DNA from: Gammaproteobacteria bacterium
GTDB taxonomy: Bacteria > Pseudomonadota > Gammaproteobacteria > Steroidobacterales > Steroidobacteraceae
Assembly: GCA_025359205.1 (NCBI GenBank)
Contig: JANYHD010000016.1
Span: 1 to 64,000, forward strand
Direction of reading: 5' to 3'
Length of the DNA stretch: 64,000 nucleotides
Shown here: piece by piece, positions 62,668 to 64,000 of the stretch
Position numbering within the stretch: position 1 is the first letter of the stretch
How the letters are laid out: every line of letters starts with the position of its first letter
Made by a program: the position numbers and the translations under genes
Notes under the pieces: generated by a model
Seen by the model: only the letters and a program-made list of their open reading frames with translations
What the model was told of the DNA's origin: nothing
Databases searched by the model: none

Positions 62668-63483
62668 CTATTTGAGCTGGACGGAGCGGATTTCCATGGT
62701 CCACTGCACTTCGCTGTCGCGTTTCTGCTCGGCGCGCATCGGCACGTAGTCGTACTGCGGGGCGCACCAGAAGCGGGTGCGGCGCGGCGAGTAGGCCTTG
62801 TGGCTTTCGTAGACGACGGTGGCCACATCTCCCATGGGCGTATGCAAGGTCTCTTCGCCGACACGCGCGTAGTCGTAGTCGCGGATGCCATCCTTGTCGA
62901 AGAGCGCGATGCCGGAAGGCGTATGGCCGCCGAGCAGGGCGTATATCAGTGCGACCTGTACCGACTGGTCGTCCTGGACGCCGGCCCTCAGTGCCATGTC
63001 GATCCTGTTGCCTTCGACTGTGCCGGTGGCGCGCTTCGCGGCCCAGTCGAACTGCACCTCGGCCTGCTGATCGCTCCCGTCGGGCTGCGCGGCGGTGAAC
63101 AGCAATGGCTGCACGCCCTGCGGACCCACCTTCATGCGGCTGGTCAGCGTGAGCGAAGCGGCGGAGAAGAGCCGGAACAGTCCGTGCGGGTCGTTGCGCG
63201 CCACGAAGGTCCACTCGTCGGCGCTGGCCCTGCGCAGGCTGAAGCTGGAGGTGCCGGCGGTCATGCCGTGCGCCACGAACGAGTAGCTGGCGTCGTAGGG
63301 CCGCAGCTCGGGCGTCGCGGCGGTTGGCGATGCGGACGCGGGCACCGTCGCCGGTGCGGCCTGCGGTGCAGCGGGCTCTGCCACGGCCGCCGGGGCTGGA
63401 GCTGGCGCGGGGATGTCGATCGGCTGTGCGGCCGCGATGACGCTAACGGCGCAGGCGATCAGCAAGCTCGCGGTCCTGATCAT
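62668..63483 (-). CDS. DUF3108-family exported protein
   Basis: The 271-residue protein has a signal peptide (residues 1-19, cut near AAAQ), a Pro/Ala-rich stretch to about residue 60, and then the DUF3108 domain, recognisable from YDASYSFVAHGMTAGTSSFSLRR near 63 and the C-terminal FWCAPQYDYVPMRAEQKRDSEVQWTMEI. The family is periplasmic or outer-membrane linked and has no settled function. It overlaps the purN stop by 4 bases, a pairing that recurs in proteobacteria. Its gene is convergent with dcd, with a 38-base gap. Confidence 0.83.
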   Translation of the reverse strand: MIRTASLLIACAVSVIAAAQPIDIPAPAPAPAAVAEPAAPQAAPATVPASASPTAATPELRPYDASYSFVAHGMTAGTSSFSLRRASADEWTFVARNDPHGLFRLFSAASLTLTSRMKVGPQGVQPLLFTAAQPDGSDQQAEVQFDWAAKRATGTVEGNRIDMALRAGVQDDQSVQVALIYALLGGHTPSGIALFDKDGIRDYDYARVGEETLHTPMGDVATVVYESHKAYSPRRTRFWCAPQYDYVPMRAEQKRDSEVQWTMEIRSVQLK

Positions 63484-64000
63484 GTCGTCTGGCCCTCCAA
63501 CATCGGCTGCTGCAGCGGGCGTGAATCGAACCTCGGCCCATCATCCGTCAACCGCAGGCGACCTGCGGCGATCCAGCCGATCGCGCGTGGGTAGATGATG
63601 TGCTCCTGCTGCTGAACGCGCGCTGAAAGGCTCTCGGCCGTGTCTCCCGGCAACACCGGCACCCGCGCCTGCAGCACCACCGGGCCGGCATCAAGCTCGC
63701 CGGTGACGAAATGCACGCTGGCGCCGTGTTCGCGCTCCTGCGCCGCCAGCGCGCGCTCGTGCGTATGCAGGCCCGGGTATTTGGGCAGCAGCGAGGGATG
63801 GATGTTGAGCATGCGGCCCGCGTAATGGCGCGTAAATTCCGGCGACAGGATGCGCATGAAGCCCGCCAGCACCACCAGCTGTGCGCCGCTCGCGTCGATG
63901 GTGGTGCGCAGCGCGGCCTCGAAATCCGCGCGGCCGGCATATTCGCGCGCCGGCACCGCGCTGACCTCGAGCCCGAGCTGTTGTGCCAGCGCAAGGCCGC
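63480..64000 (-). CDS. purN: phosphoribosylglycinamide formyltransferase (partial, cut by window end)
   Basis: PurN transfers a formyl group from 10-formyl-THF to GAR in purine synthesis. Only the C-terminal 173 codons or so are visible; the reading frame stays open to base 64000 and reads GLALAQQLGLEVSAVPAREY before the first in-window GTG at 63956. Catalytic parts are present: LAGFMRILSPEF, the Asn-His pair in MLNIHPSLLPKYPGLHTHERAL, and Asp in HFVTGELDAGPVVLQ. The N-terminal phosphate-binding region lies outside the window. Confidence 0.94.
   Translation of the reverse strand, partial: GLALAQQLGLEVSAVPAREYAGRADFEAALRTTIDASGAQLVVLAGFMRILSPEFTRHYAGRMLNIHPSLLPKYPGLHTHERALAAQEREHGASVHFVTGELDAGPVVLQARVPVLPGDTAESLSARVQQQEHIIYPRAIGWIAAGRLRLTDDGPRFDSRPLQQPMLEGQTT

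Noticed and set aside
63525-63545. GGTTCGATTC on the minus strand, like a tRNA T-arm.
   Set aside because: It lies inside the conserved 3' part of purN, and no acceptor stem, D-arm or anticodon arm can be built around it.

Overview
The window is 64 kb of GC-rich chromosomal DNA with almost only housekeeping genes, packed as overlapping operons. Gene content and order point to a gammaproteobacterium: LPS and BAM genes, AceE-type pyruvate dehydrogenase, surE-pcm, type IV pilus ATPases, and a metG / mrp-dcd neighbourhood. An RpfE-like gene in front of recJ-prfB-lysS recalls the Xanthomonadales/Nevskiales side of the class; that placement is inference. I see no rRNA, tRNA, insertion sequence, prophage, CRISPR array or origin.

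Layout. 1-20555 (+): a long cell-envelope and macromolecular-synthesis run, rpsB-tsf-[terminator]-pyrH-frr-uppS-cdsA-dxr-rseP-bamA-skp-lpxD-fabZ-lpxA-lpxB-rnhB-dnaE-accA-tilS. 20606-28124: pyrG-kdsA-eno-ftsB-ispD-ispF, a convergent SmrB-like gene, then surE-pcm. 28125-28475 is the only sizeable gene-free stretch: an AT-rich block, a strong-looking promoter and a 27-bp long-range stem, read here as a candidate structured RNA sitting where nlpD-rpoS usually follow pcm. 28476-35760: Mth938-like gene (-), then rpfE-like-recJ-prfB (with programmed frameshift)-lysS-murI and a LysE exporter. 35757-43249: a two-gene ABC transporter (-) with fused permeases, a DmeF-like metal exporter, a two-domain VOC protein with a histone-like Lys/Arg tail, nadC with a small membrane protein (-), a BON lipoprotein and grxD. 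43277-45024: pyrC-rnt (-). 45140-51729: aceE-aceF-lpd and an FkbM-like gene. 51770-54065: rnfB-nth-DUF1841 (-) and a rhomboid protease (+). 54120-60827: a four-gene minus-strand operon, HEAT-repeat Ser/Thr kinase, two PilT-type ATPases, metG. 60945-64000: mrp-dcd (+), then purN-DUF3108 (-), with purN cut by the window end.

How the genes fit together. The first third makes isoprenoid carrier, CDP-diacylglycerol, lipid A, Kdo and outer-membrane proteins, alongside ribosome, DNA polymerase and fatty acid genes. Most adjacent genes overlap by 4 bases or lie within 30, so translational coupling is the rule.

Most unusual items: the candidate RNA at 28.2 kb; the HEAT-kinase/twin-PilT operon between metG and mrp; the VOC-histone-tail fusion; the roughly 115-residue low-complexity tail on ribosomal protein S2; the orphan fused-permease ABC transporter; and a soluble, anchor-less RnfB without other Rnf subunits. 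All family calls come from reading motifs, not from database searches.
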